From Paludibacteraceae bacterium (GTDB lineage: Bacteria > Bacteroidota > Bacteroidia > Bacteroidales > Paludibacteraceae), in contig JAFOYE010000013.1 in assembly GCA_017391525.1 (NCBI GenBank), positions 32,289 through 96,288 on the forward strand: 64,000 nucleotides of DNA. Direction: 5' to 3'. The number at the start of each line of letters is the position of its first letter. Position 1 is the first letter of the stretch. The notes under the pieces were generated by a model, which made no database searches, was not told the origin of the DNA, and saw nothing but the letters and a program-made list of their open reading frames with translations. The translations under genes were made by a program, and so were the position numbers. This document shows positions 45,101 through 54,786 of the stretch, piece after piece.

Positions 45101-46939
45101 TTAGCTTTCTTGCATCTCTACCAGACGGCGATAGTATCCATCTAATTCTAGCAATTCAGTATGCGTTCCTTGCTCCACTATCTTGCCATTATGTAGCACG
45201 CAGATAACATCTGCATTACGTATAGTGCTTAGACGGTGCGCCACAACGATTGTTGTACGATCACGCATCAAATTCTCCAAGGCTTCTTGTACAAGTTTCT
45301 CAGACTCGGTATCCAAAGCAGAAGTTGCTTCATCGAGAATCAAGATAGGAGGATTCTTGAGGATAGCACGTGCAATAGAGATTCGCTGACGTTGTCCTCC
45401 ACTCAAACGTGAACCACGATCACCTATAGTAGTCTCATATTGATCTGGAGTAGCCATAATAAAGTCATCCGCATTAGCAATACGTGCTGCATTACGCACA
45501 TCTTCCATCGTAGCGTGTTCTACACCAAAGGTGATATTATTATAGAAGGTGTCGTTAAACAATATTGCCTCTTGGTTTACATTACCCATCAACGCACGTA
45601 GGTCATGAGCTTTCACATCACGAATATCTACTCCATCAATTGTAATCTTTCCGTTAATAGGATCATAGAACCGTGGTAGTAAATCTGCTAATGTAGTTTT
45701 TCCACTACCAGACTGCCCGACAAAAGCCACCGTTTGCCCCTTGCGAATGGTTAGATTGATATCATCTAAGACTATTCGATCTGCTTGGTAAGCAAAACTT
45801 ACATTCTCATAACGTATTTCATTATTGAAACCAACCACCTTATTTGGATTCTCCACTTCACGTATATTGGATTCCGTTTCCAATATTCTATCTATACGTT
45901 CTAGAGAAGCCATACCACGACGGATACTGTACACAGCTTTGCTCAAATCTTTTGCTGGTCCTATTATAGAGTAGAATATCACTACATAATATATAAAGGT
46001 AGCAGCATCAATATTAGCGTTGTCACTCAAGATAAGCAATCCACCAAACCACAACAAGGTAGCAATCAAAGCTGTTCCCAAAAACTCAGATACTGGATGT
46101 GCCAAATAATATCTACGATTGATTCGATTGAATGTTTGGCGAGTCGCGTTGATCAATTTTTGGAATCTGCCTATGAGTTTTTGCTCTGCATTAAAAGCTT
46201 TTACAACACGCAAACCTCCTAATGTTTCATCTATCTGCGTGAGAATCTCAGCATTTTGTTCCTGTCCTGTAGTGGAAGCACGTTTCAGAGAACGTCCTAT
46301 ACGACCAATAAGCAGAACCGCTATTGGCAAAAGCATCAACACAAATAACGTCAACTCCCAAGATACAAAGAAGAGTGTAATCAAATAAATCAGTATCATT
46401 ACTGGATTTTTGAACAACATATCCAATGTAGACATGATACTAGCCTCTACTTCATTAACATCATTGGTCATACGTGACATCACATCTCCTTTGCGTTCTT
46501 CGGTGAAGAAACCGATTGGAAGACTCACGACCTTCTTATATAAGCTCTCACGCAAATCACGCAACACACCTGTACGGATAGGAACCATAAAATAGTTTGC
46601 CAACCATATCGTGAGACACTTAAAACCAGTCATAACCACTAAGAAAACTCCCAATAACAACAACACATAAGACGCTCCGTTTTCGTCTATCTGTGTTTGT
46701 AAGAAGTAATAAAAATTATTCTTCAACACTTCAAACGTCTCCTGAAATCCTTGCGCATCTGCCAATGACATTTCAGTAACCTCAGTTGTGCTCAATCCGA
46801 ACAGCAGCTGCAATATCGGTATAAGCGTTGCAAAAGAGAAAAGTGACAAAATGGTAGAAATCACGTTGAACAGGATATTCAACAGTGCTAGCCACTTATA
46901 TGGTGGAACAAATCGACGGAGAATGGAAAGAGTAGTCAT
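45101..46939 (-). CDS. MsbA-like ABC exporter (fused permease-ATPase)
   Basis: A 612-residue half transporter. Six membrane helices (about 18-335) are followed by the ATPase with Walker A GQSGSGKTT (about 405-413), Q-loop NVNQE, signature LSGGQRQRIS, Walker B ILILDEATSALD and the switch AHRLSTI. It belongs to the type IV lipid/drug exporter class. It is the last gene of an operon whose preceding gene is lpxK, so export of lipid A (MsbA function) is the likely role. Drug export cannot be excluded from sequence alone. Confidence 0.88.
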   Translation of the reverse strand: MTTLSILRRFVPPYKWLALLNILFNVISTILSLFSFATLIPILQLLFGLSTTEVTEMSLADAQGFQETFEVLKNNFYYFLQTQIDENGASYVLLLLGVFLVVMTGFKCLTIWLANYFMVPIRTGVLRDLRESLYKKVVSLPIGFFTEERKGDVMSRMTNDVNEVEASIMSTLDMLFKNPVMILIYLITLFFVSWELTLFVLMLLPIAVLLIGRIGRSLKRASTTGQEQNAEILTQIDETLGGLRVVKAFNAEQKLIGRFQKLINATRQTFNRINRRYYLAHPVSEFLGTALIATLLWFGGLLILSDNANIDAATFIYYVVIFYSIIGPAKDLSKAVYSIRRGMASLERIDRILETESNIREVENPNKVVGFNNEIRYENVSFAYQADRIVLDDINLTIRKGQTVAFVGQSGSGKTTLADLLPRFYDPINGKITIDGVDIRDVKAHDLRALMGNVNQEAILFNDTFYNNITFGVEHATMEDVRNAARIANADDFIMATPDQYETTIGDRGSRLSGGQRQRISIARAILKNPPILILDEATSALDTESEKLVQEALENLMRDRTTIVVAHRLSTIRNADVICVLHNGKIVEQGTHTELLELDGYYRRLVEMQES

Positions 46940-46965
46940 TGTGTGATATGATTGGTTGTTTTATA

Positions 46966-47982
46966 TTAGTTTCTTTTACGATTATTTTCTGCCACGTAAA
47001 GCATTACTGAGCGATCGAATGTTTCTTGATCACTACCTAGATTTGTTTTTATAGGTATGACAATCAATTTTTCGCCCAATTCTTCCACTAGAATTGTCTG
47101 TCGCATACGCATATAATCTTTTTCGGTAGTAACGACACAATCATAGTGCTGCGCCATTTCCAAGATATGCTGTACATCTCGCTTGGTATACGCGTGATGG
47201 TCACGAAACTTGATCATCTGAGTATCAGGATATGATTGTTTCAAATACTCATATAGTGGCATTGGATTAGCGATACCCGCTACCAACAAAGGAGTAGCAG
47301 GCACTACCACTGGCTCATATTCCACGTACGAGTAACATAGGTTTTGATACGAAGCCAAGGTCAATTGATTGCTTACAATACGGCGTGCTATAGGTTGCAT
47401 TTCGCTTGGACATTTGGTGATCACTACCATATTAGCACGACGGCTCTCTGCAGGCAAATCTCGCAAGGTACCTTTTGGCAACATATGATCATTGACATAT
47501 AGATTATCATATGCTGTCAACAAAATATAATAACCACATCTCAAACGACGATGTTGGAATGCGTCATCCAATATGACACACTGCACTTTTGGATAGAGCT
47601 TACACAAACGCTTGATACCCTCTACTCTATTGGCACAAACCGCAACGGGTATTTCTGGGAAATGCATATGTATCAACATAGGTTCATCACCTATCGTATC
47701 CGCTGTATCATCGGAGCCTGCTATACGAAAACCGGATGTTTTTCTACCATATCCTCTTGATAGGATAGCCACATTATATTTATTTGATAGCAGTCTAATC
47801 AAGTATTCTGTCATCGGTGTCTTACCTGTCCCACCTACTGCTAGATTTCCAATGCAAATAGTTGGAACATCAACCGATGAAGAAGGCAATATACGTTCCT
47901 CATACAGCAGATTACGCAACCATACGACAAAACCGTATAGCCACGAAAAAGGAGTTGCGATAATTTTATAGAACCGTTTCAA
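46966..47982 (-). CDS. lpxK: Tetraacyldisaccharide 4'-kinase
   Basis: Phosphorylates the 4' position of the lipid A disaccharide precursor at the inner membrane. At 338 residues it has an N-terminal membrane helix (FSWLYGFVVWLRNLLYE), the P-loop VGGTGKTPMTEYL (about 51-63), SRGYGRKTSGF, the DDAFQHRRL motif with catalytic Asp, and a C-terminal domain with FRDHHAYTKRDV and TTEKDYMRM. All LpxK motifs are intact. It lies between sppA (10-bp gap) and the ABC exporter. Confidence 0.95.
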   Translation of the reverse strand: MKRFYKIIATPFSWLYGFVVWLRNLLYEERILPSSSVDVPTICIGNLAVGGTGKTPMTEYLIRLLSNKYNVAILSRGYGRKTSGFRIAGSDDTADTIGDEPMLIHMHFPEIPVAVCANRVEGIKRLCKLYPKVQCVILDDAFQHRRLRCGYYILLTAYDNLYVNDHMLPKGTLRDLPAESRRANMVVITKCPSEMQPIARRIVSNQLTLASYQNLCYSYVEYEPVVVPATPLLVAGIANPMPLYEYLKQSYPDTQMIKFRDHHAYTKRDVQHILEMAQHYDCVVTTEKDYMRMRQTILVEELGEKLIVIPIKTNLGSDQETFDRSVMLYVAENNRKRN

Positions 47983-47992
47983 AATATCTGAT

Positions 47993-49780
47993 TTATTTTA
48001 TAGTTACTTGTGGCATTAATGTCATTACTCTAGGCTGGGAAGCATATTCACGAATAGCCATACCTATTCTCTCTTCCTTAGTGGTAGAAGAAAACATCTC
48101 GAACAACGCCATAGGCAATTCTTCTTTTTCAGGATAGTAAACGACCTCGTAACTCTCTATTCCTGCCAAGCTAATAGCCTTTTGGATAGCATCATCGATA
48201 TTTCCCAATTGATCCACCAATCCCAGTTTGACGGCATCTGCTCCAGTCCATACTCTACCCTCACCGACGGCTTTGATCGAATCTTGTGGCAATCCACGAC
48301 CTTCCGCACAACGCTTGGTAAACAAATCATACCCTCTTTCTACATGCGCTTGCATCTGCGCTTGTTCTTTCGAATTCATACCCACGAGAGGATTAGCAGC
48401 AAAAGATGAATGTGCATGGGTAGATACCGTATCTATATCCAATCCGACCATATCGGCCAAGCCTTTCAAATCAGGAACGATACCAAAGATACCTATCGAA
48501 CCTGTCAATGTAGTTGGTTCTGCGTAAATATAGTCTGCATTGCAAGATATATAATATCCTCCTGATGCAGCATAATCACCCATTGATACGACCACAGGCA
48601 AACCTTTATCTTGCAGTTTCTTGAGTGTATACCAGATTTCTTCACTAGCAACCGCACTACCACCAGGACTGTTTACACGCAACACGACTGCCTTTACAGA
48701 TTCATCCTCTGCAATCTTCTTTCCCATCTCAATCACATTAGGCGCTACTATTCCGGTGTATCCGGCATCAAAGATCTCACCTTCTAGATACCATACTGCC
48801 ACTTTATCATCTGCTTCTACTACCACACGCTCCACATTATTCATACTAGCGTGTGTCAAAACCTTGTACTCTTTCGTTCCGGCATAGGTAGCCAGCACAT
48901 CTTCCACATCCTGTACATAAGTCAATGCATCTACCAATCCGTAGTCTACGTATGTCTGTTGAGGTTGTAGCGACATACACGAATCTGCATACTGATCTAA
49001 CTGCGTGGTTGTCAGACGTCTAGAACTAGCAACAGCTTCCTTCATCACATCCCATATACCCTTCAAATAGCCTTCGGTTTGTTGGCGTTCTTCCTCTGAC
49101 ATAGATGTGCGACAGAATGGTTCCACTGCTGATTTATACGAACCAACCTTCAATATCTGCGCTTCCACACCTAAGGTATCCAGCAATCTCTTATAATAGA
49201 ATGTTTGTGCAGACAATCCATCCCACGATAAGATACCCACAGGACTAATATACACTTTATCCGCTACGGAAGCGATATAATAGTTCACTTGAGTATAGTT
49301 AGTTGCATACGCAATCACAAATTTGCCTGACTTCTTAAAGTCCAACAGCGCATCTCGAAATGCTTTGGCTGAAGCAGGACCGATCTCCAATTCGCCTCCG
49401 TGCAAATAAATACCCAATACCTTATCATCACTCTTGGCCAAAGCAATATTACTCAACAAGTCATCTAGACCTATTATCGGACTAGCCATTTCTGCCCCCA
49501 TCATACTATTCACCCACTCTGACATATCCACATCGCTAGGAGCTTGCTCCACTACCATACCAGTCATATCGATACGATAAATAGTATTATCCTCGATGAC
49601 TGTTGGAGGTGTGAACATCAAACTATTCAGGAGCATCATCAGCATACCACCAACCAACATAAAGGCTCCCATACCTATAAGGAGTTGTCCCAAACATCCT
49701 ATTTGTATGCCGCGGCGACCTTGTCCTGCATTAGGTGTTGGTTCTTGAACATTGGGTTCATCTTTCACATATACTGCCAT
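47993..49780 (-). CDS. sppA: Signal peptide peptidase SppA (protease IV)
   Basis: A 595-residue tandem-domain SppA that degrades cleaved signal peptides in the membrane. The N-terminal anchor is LGQLLIGMGAFMLVGGMLMMLLNSLMF. The catalytic Lys is in the first half (VGSYKSAVEPF) and the nucleophile Ser in the second (SMGDYAASGGYYISC), as in E. coli SppA. The surrounding motifs VLRVNSPGGSAVASEEIW and TGSIGIFGIVPDLKGL are typical. It is third in the tamL operon; all members concern the envelope except rnhB. Confidence 0.95.
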   Translation of the reverse strand: MAVYVKDEPNVQEPTPNAGQGRRGIQIGCLGQLLIGMGAFMLVGGMLMMLLNSLMFTPPTVIEDNTIYRIDMTGMVVEQAPSDVDMSEWVNSMMGAEMASPIIGLDDLLSNIALAKSDDKVLGIYLHGGELEIGPASAKAFRDALLDFKKSGKFVIAYATNYTQVNYYIASVADKVYISPVGILSWDGLSAQTFYYKRLLDTLGVEAQILKVGSYKSAVEPFCRTSMSEEERQQTEGYLKGIWDVMKEAVASSRRLTTTQLDQYADSCMSLQPQQTYVDYGLVDALTYVQDVEDVLATYAGTKEYKVLTHASMNNVERVVVEADDKVAVWYLEGEIFDAGYTGIVAPNVIEMGKKIAEDESVKAVVLRVNSPGGSAVASEEIWYTLKKLQDKGLPVVVSMGDYAASGGYYISCNADYIYAEPTTLTGSIGIFGIVPDLKGLADMVGLDIDTVSTHAHSSFAANPLVGMNSKEQAQMQAHVERGYDLFTKRCAEGRGLPQDSIKAVGEGRVWTGADAVKLGLVDQLGNIDDAIQKAISLAGIESYEVVYYPEKEELPMALFEMFSSTTKEERIGMAIREYASQPRVMTLMPQVTIK

Positions 49781-49788
49781 AACGATAT

Positions 49789-50412
49789 TTATTTTTCTAG
49801 CTTAAATGATTTACGATGATATGGTGTTATACCATGTATTTTTATTGCTTCATAATGCGCTTTGGTTGGATATCCCATATTCGTATCCCAATGATACTGA
49901 GGATATTCTTCATGCAAACTCAGCATATACTCATCCCTATATGTCTTCGCCAATACGCTTGCTGCTGCTATGGATAGATATTTGCCATCTCCTTTCACTA
50001 CAGTGCGAGCTGGCACTTCTAATACTTGTCCACTAGGTATATAAGGTTTCCACTTGTTGCCATCCACCAATATATGCTGTGGCACCACCGAAAGTTTATC
50101 CAACGCTCTCTGCATACCGATGATGGATGCCTGCAAGATATTCAACTTATCTATCTCCTCTGCCGTTACCTCAACGACTGCCCAAGCCGACGCATATTTT
50201 TCGATCAGAGGTCTCAATTGCTCACGTTGACGATCAGTCAGTTTCTTCGAATCATCCAACATCTCCAACCATTCTGCGTGCTCCTCATTATCCAACACAT
50301 CCGCGCTCCACACCACCGCAGCAGCAAACACGCTACCCGCCAATGGCCCACGTCCTGCTTCATCACAGCCGGCCTCTATCACGTTCGGTATGCAACACTT
50401 CGCCAACATCAT
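49789..50412 (-). CDS. rnhB: Ribonuclease HII
   Basis: Removes ribonucleotides and RNA-DNA junctions from DNA. At 207 residues it has the catalytic motif EAGCDEAGRGPLAGSV (about 13-28), LDDSKKLTDRQRE, ILVDGNKW with the next Asp, and SIAAASVLAKTYRDEYM, MGYPTKAHYEAI. All acidic active-site residues appear present. It starts 12 bp after tamL and ends 8 bp before sppA. The plus strand upstream carries a CCCCCCC run (50415-50421) between the genes. Confidence 0.95.
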   Translation of the reverse strand: MMLAKCCIPNVIEAGCDEAGRGPLAGSVFAAAVVWSADVLDNEEHAEWLEMLDDSKKLTDRQREQLRPLIEKYASAWAVVEVTAEEIDKLNILQASIIGMQRALDKLSVVPQHILVDGNKWKPYIPSGQVLEVPARTVVKGDGKYLSIAAASVLAKTYRDEYMLSLHEEYPQYHWDTNMGYPTKAHYEAIKIHGITPYHRKSFKLEK

Positions 50413-50423
50413 TCACCCCCCCC

Positions 50424-52670
50424 TTAGAATGGATAACCTATCGCAAAGTGGAATACCACATCGTCCTTGAACTTCATACCATTAGCCACCGTTCTCCACT
50501 GAGCGCCTGAATTATCATACAAACGACATGGGTCATACAATTTCACACCCATATCTACACGCAAGATAAAGAAGTCGAAATCCAATCGAATGCCGGCACC
50601 ATAAGCCAGGGCTATCTGCTTATAGAACTCATTCCAGCGGAATGCACCAAATGGTTGTGCTTCATAGTCAAAGACGGTCCAAATATTTCCTGCATCAATA
50701 AACGCGGCCAACTCAATAAAGGACCAAACTCTATATCTGTATTCCAAATTGAGATTCAATCGTACATCACCCGATTGATTGTTAAAGTCAATCCAATCAC
50801 CATTGCCTTTGTATCCACCTGGACCCAAGGTACGTGCCGCCCATCCGCGCACACCATTGGCACCTCCGGCAAAATAGCGTTTCTCAAATGGAATAGTCTG
50901 CGAGTTACCATATGGTACTGCCACACCGATATCGGCGTGCCATACCAATCGATGCTTTGGATTAATAATGTGACTATATGTCACCGAAAAATCGGCCTTA
51001 GCAAACTGTGCGAACTGCGTCTTAAACAGGGTATAGTTGCCAGACTCCTCGTCCACAGGGAACCTACAAGGCTTAGCCAACAAGCGCAGCAAGTTACCTG
51101 CCGTCTCAATATTGTAGTTGATATTCACAAAAGATTGATATGGACGACGCGATCTGAAGGTAGTATAGTTACCCGAGTAACCTAGTCCTACAATGAAGTG
51201 GTTTTCATAGGAATACTTCAGAATATTGGTTGGCTGCAAGAACTGATCGCGGAACGCATCACTGATCCAAGGCAAATACACATAACTGATATCCAGCAAC
51301 TTGAATTGCTGATTCCAACCTATTCTTGGTTTATTCAATTGATATTGCAATCCAGCAGTGAAGATCGAACGAGTATATTCGTCTGGACGATTTTGGAAAT
51401 TATATCCCAACTCCACGGACACATTCGAAGGGAATCGAAGTTCAGCACTCGCCTTCGCTTCTATGGCACGACCACCATTCTGTCTCCACTCATAACTTGC
51501 TCTAGCATCCGCCGAAAACTCCTCTGCACCACGGAACAAGTTGCGGTTGGCATATCCCACTCCGGCAGCAATACCCCAATCGCCAGCAGAATAGGTACCT
51601 TCTATCTCCGCAGAAACCGAATTCAACTTGGTTCGAGCCAATACGACGTGACAGTCAAACTCATTCTCCGATACAGGTATAAAACTCACATCCACATACT
51701 TGACTGGCGCCAAGTTGTTCATTCGAGTATAAGTACGCTCCACCGCAGACTCACTGAAACGCTCACCTGGGCGGATAGGACAAATGCGCTTCAACATCTT
51801 ATCGCGCAACAACTTGTCTCCTATCCACGTAAACACATACTCCAACTCTTCGTTTGTGAACATCTCCTCATCCTCTGGGATGCGCCTTGGATCGTAATCC
51901 AAATGGAAACAAACACGCGATACATAGTACTGACGGAACAATTTTTCTTTTTCCTCAGCAGGCAACTTCTCCACGCGTGGGTCAATACGCATAGACACAT
52001 CCACCTGACGATTTCCCGCGGTACTATCCACCAAGAATCGGATACAATCCGCATCAAAATAGTAGTATCCTCTTCTTCGCATCGCACTAGCCACACGCTG
52101 ACGTTCTTGGTTCAGCATATCCGCATCAAACTGCATTCCAGGACGAACCCCATTGCTGAAAGATTGTGCCACAGACATCAATTCTTGATGCTGGAAATAA
52201 ATATCGTAACTAGCTATCGTGTAAGGCTCATTGGCTACAATATTATACGTCAAATTCACCTTACGATCTTTCACTTTCATCGTGGTATCAACCTTGGCGT
52301 TGAAGTATCCTTTGTTCTGCATCACACGTGTCAACTGTGTCACACTGGCATCTGCCAAATCTGGGGAGAAAATCACAGGGGGCTCACCCATCCTGCGTGC
52401 TAGGCGACTTGACAGCTTGCTAGTATCAGGAGATGCGGTATTGTAGATACCCAACTGCAATTTCCAGAAGCCTAACACCTCTGTATTTTGATACTGCTGC
52501 ACATAGTCCTCCACGTCATCGGCTATCACATCCTTCGTATCCACAATCTTCAACTTCACATCGTTAAGAAGATACTTATCTTGAGGCACAAACTTGGTGG
52601 CATTACACGCACTAAACAGAATGACCAACGCCACCCAAACTAGATATTTTATTCGATTGTATTTTCGCAT
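50424..52670 (-). CDS. tamL: TamL, lipidated TamA/BamA-like outer-membrane assembly protein
   Basis: I start this at the ATG at 52670, which gives 748 residues with a lipoprotein signal (MRKYNRIKYLVWVALVILFSAC, lipobox Cys22). A longer in-frame ORF upstream crosses the promoter and is not likely translated. POTRA-type domains (about 30-380; KLKIVDTKDVIADDVEDYVQQ, VTQLTRVMQNKGYFNAKVDTTMKVKDRKVNLTYNI) lead to an Omp85 barrel with the conserved FAGGANGVRGWAARTLGPGGY (canonical VRGF/Y motif) and aromatic terminus HFAIGYPF. Lipidated TamA-like proteins of Bacteroidota are named TamL. It is first in an envelope operon with its own promoter. Confidence 0.88.
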   Translation of the reverse strand: MRKYNRIKYLVWVALVILFSACNATKFVPQDKYLLNDVKLKIVDTKDVIADDVEDYVQQYQNTEVLGFWKLQLGIYNTASPDTSKLSSRLARRMGEPPVIFSPDLADASVTQLTRVMQNKGYFNAKVDTTMKVKDRKVNLTYNIVANEPYTIASYDIYFQHQELMSVAQSFSNGVRPGMQFDADMLNQERQRVASAMRRRGYYYFDADCIRFLVDSTAGNRQVDVSMRIDPRVEKLPAEEKEKLFRQYYVSRVCFHLDYDPRRIPEDEEMFTNEELEYVFTWIGDKLLRDKMLKRICPIRPGERFSESAVERTYTRMNNLAPVKYVDVSFIPVSENEFDCHVVLARTKLNSVSAEIEGTYSAGDWGIAAGVGYANRNLFRGAEEFSADARASYEWRQNGGRAIEAKASAELRFPSNVSVELGYNFQNRPDEYTRSIFTAGLQYQLNKPRIGWNQQFKLLDISYVYLPWISDAFRDQFLQPTNILKYSYENHFIVGLGYSGNYTTFRSRRPYQSFVNINYNIETAGNLLRLLAKPCRFPVDEESGNYTLFKTQFAQFAKADFSVTYSHIINPKHRLVWHADIGVAVPYGNSQTIPFEKRYFAGGANGVRGWAARTLGPGGYKGNGDWIDFNNQSGDVRLNLNLEYRYRVWSFIELAAFIDAGNIWTVFDYEAQPFGAFRWNEFYKQIALAYGAGIRLDFDFFILRVDMGVKLYDPCRLYDNSGAQWRTVANGMKFKDDVVFHFAIGYPF

Positions 52671-52686
52671 AGTTATAAAAAGCACG

Positions 52687-52718
52687 CAAAGGTACGATTT
52701 TTTTTTGATATAGACAAA
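52687..52718 (-). promoter_or_regulatory. Promoter of the tamL operon
   Basis: Minus strand: TTTG at 52718-52715, 20 bp, TACCTTTG at 52694-52687; TTTG is followed by TCTATATCAA. The start of tamL is only 17 bp behind the -7 box, so the leader should be about 10 nt. Confidence 0.8.
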
Positions 52719-52839
52719 TTTTTTTACAAATAAAAAAACAAAGTTTTTACCCTTACCCCAACCACTTACATACCAAGCCCTGCCAAACGCACAAAACGCA
52801 CACTTTTTGACAAAAAACCGAAAACTTTCCTTACATTTA

Positions 52840-52871
52840 TTTGCATAAATGCAAAAAAAATCGTACCTTTG
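52840..52871 (+). promoter_or_regulatory. Promoter of the hemerythrin-LuxR/tilS/aroE/gltX run
   Basis: TTTG at 52840-52843, 20 bp, TACCTTTG at 52864-52871. TTTG is followed by CATAAATGCA; together they give the dyad TTGCAT-AA-ATGCAA (52841-52854) over the -33 box. This fixes the downstream start codon at 52906. Confidence 0.82.
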
Positions 52872-52905
52872 CAGCTTGTTTTGTGCAAACATTAGATATA
52901 CGCTT

Positions 52906-53817
52906 ATGACATTCAAACCAAACGACAAGATCTACGATATGATGTGCGGAAAACGCGCCGTAGAGTTCGGACAATCATCCGTCGAAGAGCAAGTGCTTCA
53001 ATTGATGAATCGCTTTGGCATATCATTAGGTGTAGGCGACAAAACTATCGCCACTATTTGTGCTGAGCAGAAGGTGGATTGCAACACCTTTTTGACTATT
53101 GTCAACTATGCGCTCAACCGAGAGATTCCTACGCAACTGGATATCCATATCCCTACCCTGCACCGCTACCTGGAGAATGCGCATACCTATTTCCTCAAGT
53201 TCCAGTTACCACGCATTCGCCAGGAACTACTTGAGGCCATCAACCTAGCTCCCAACGACAGCAGGGTACCGCTGATGATCATTCAGTTTTTTGATGAGTA
53301 TGCCCAAGAAATCAAGGCGCATATTGACCATGAGACCGAGCATTCATACGAGCAACACGCACGCGACGATGAGCATATCGCCAACAAAGCGCACGAGCTC
53401 AAAGCACTCATCATCAAGTATTATCCTAGCCAATCCAATGACAGCAATATAGAGCAAATGCGTATGATCTATGCGGCATTGCACGATTTGCGCCATTTTG
53501 AGAACGAATTATCCCTCCACTGCGCCATTGAGGACAACATCATGTTGCCTGCTATACTCAAGGAAACCAAAGATCAATGCAGCAAGAGCAGTGAGAATGA
53601 TGATAAAATAGAAACCCTATCCGCACGTGAGATTGAAGTCATTCAATACGTGGCTAACGGACTGAGCAACAAGGAGATTGCGGACACTATGTGTCTATCC
53701 ACACACACGGTTATGTCGCATCGCAAGAACATCGCACGCAAACTAGATATCCACTCCACAGCGGGACTCACCATCTACGCCATCGTGAATGGTATTGTGG
53801 ACATCACCAAAGAGTAA
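52906..53817 (+). CDS. Hemerythrin-like domain fused to LuxR-type DNA-binding domain
   Basis: Start at 52906, since an upstream in-frame ATG overlaps the promoter. The protein has 304 residues. An N-terminal helical part (about 20-80, loosely like the ScdA_N/DUF542 start) precedes a hemerythrin-type four-helix region (about 85-225) with candidate metal ligands in HRYLENAHTYF, FFDEYAQEIKAHIDHETEH and HDLRHFENELSLHCAIEDNIM. A LuxR/GerE HTH ends the protein (about 240-304; LSAREIEVIQYVANGLSNKEIADTMCLSTHTVMSHRKNI). This suggests a regulator that senses oxygen, nitric oxide or redox state by a di-iron site and controls transcription directly. The signal and targets are inferred. Four bases separate it from tilS. 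Confidence 0.82.
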   Translation: MTFKPNDKIYDMMCGKRAVEFGQSSVEEQVLQLMNRFGISLGVGDKTIATICAEQKVDCNTFLTIVNYALNREIPTQLDIHIPTLHRYLENAHTYFLKFQLPRIRQELLEAINLAPNDSRVPLMIIQFFDEYAQEIKAHIDHETEHSYEQHARDDEHIANKAHELKALIIKYYPSQSNDSNIEQMRMIYAALHDLRHFENELSLHCAIEDNIMLPAILKETKDQCSKSSENDDKIETLSAREIEVIQYVANGLSNKEIADTMCLSTHTVMSHRKNIARKLDIHSTAGLTIYAIVNGIVDITKE

Positions 53818-53820
53818 CCT

Positions 53821-54696
53821 ATGTTAAGACGCGTTCAGAAATACATACGAGACAACCAGCTCCTTCAGGCAGGTGATCGTGTATTGGTATGCGTCAGCGG
53901 CGGAGCGGATAGCGTAGCCTTGTTGGACGTACTCCAACGCGCTGGTTATGAGTGTATTGTAGCGCATTGCAATTTCCATTTGCGCGGCGAAGAGAGCGAT
54001 AGAGATGAAGCGTTTGTGCAGCAGCTCGCAGCCGACCTGCCTCTACACCTTCAGTCTTTCGACACCCTCTCCTATGCCAAGGAACAGGGCATAAGCATCG
54101 AGATGGCTGCCAGACAATTGCGCTATCAATGGTTCCGAGAAGTGGCCGAATCCACCCAATGTCAAGCCATAGCTGTGGCGCATCATCAGCACGATCAAGC
54201 GGAGACGGTGTTACTGAACCTCAAACGAGGTACGGGTATCAGAGGGCTATGTGGTATGCGGGCTAAAAGTCCCAACCCAGAAGGTGGTGATATCCTTGTG
54301 GTACGTCCGCTCTTGTGCACTACTCGCGACTATATCGAGCACTACTTACGTGATATACGACACAAGTCCTGGGTAGACGATAGCACGAACACGGATACCA
54401 CCATCACAAGAAACGCTATACGAGAGCAACTCAAGTCGTATAGCAAGTCGGAGATAGAGCATATAGCGGCCACAGCCGAACATTTGCAAGGGTATGTAGA
54501 TTGGCTCGACGGATTAGATACGGTGGCTGCAGGGCGTGCGAAATTGTATGAGGAATTGAAAGAGTATGGATTCGCAGAGATAGACAAGATTTACAATGCA
54601 TTGCAAGCCGGTGTGGGAGGCAAAGTGTTTCGCTCCACCACCCACCAAGCTACGATCAAAAAAGGTCAATTAAAGATTGAACCTTTAGAACTTTAG
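53821..54696 (+). CDS. tilS: tRNA(Ile)-lysidine synthetase, short form
   Basis: Makes lysidine at C34 of the minor tRNA-Ile so that it reads AUA; usually essential. The PP-loop SGGADS is at 26-31, and the downstream motifs HCNFHLRGEESDRDE, YAKEQGISIEMAARQLRYQWF, AVAHHQHDQAETVLLNLKRGTGIRGL and DDSTN-x7-RNAIRE are all present. At 291 residues it lacks the C-terminal domain that longer family members (over 400) have. The last codons and the TAG stop come from the repeat word CCTTTAGAACTTTAG, so truncation and array coincide. Confidence 0.9.
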   Translation: MLRRVQKYIRDNQLLQAGDRVLVCVSGGADSVALLDVLQRAGYECIVAHCNFHLRGEESDRDEAFVQQLAADLPLHLQSFDTLSYAKEQGISIEMAARQLRYQWFREVAESTQCQAIAVAHHQHDQAETVLLNLKRGTGIRGLCGMRAKSPNPEGGDILVVRPLLCTTRDYIEHYLRDIRHKSWVDDSTNTDTTITRNAIREQLKSYSKSEIEHIAATAEHLQGYVDWLDGLDTVAAGRAKLYEELKEYGFAEIDKIYNALQAGVGGKVFRSTTHQATIKKGQLKIEPLEL

Positions 54697-54780
54697 AACA
54701 GCCCGTCAGGGCAATTAGAACTTTAGAACTTTAGAACAGCCCGTCAGGGCGCTTAGAACTTTAGAACTTTTTAACTTTTA
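54681..54780. repeat. Word/mini-hairpin array overlapping the tilS stop and abutting aroE
   Basis: The word TTAGAAC(TT) occurs about eight times, with two identical hairpins GCCC-GTCA-GGGC at 54701-54712 and 54739-54750. It gives tilS its stop codon and ends seven bases before the TTG start of aroE. Confidence 0.93.
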
Positions 54781-54786
54781 AAAACA

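Noticed and set aside
52671-52928. N-terminal extension of tamL by 86 residues
   Set aside because: The extension crosses the tamL promoter and reads as low-complexity aromatic sequence; the internal ATG at 52670 starts a clear lipoprotein signal.
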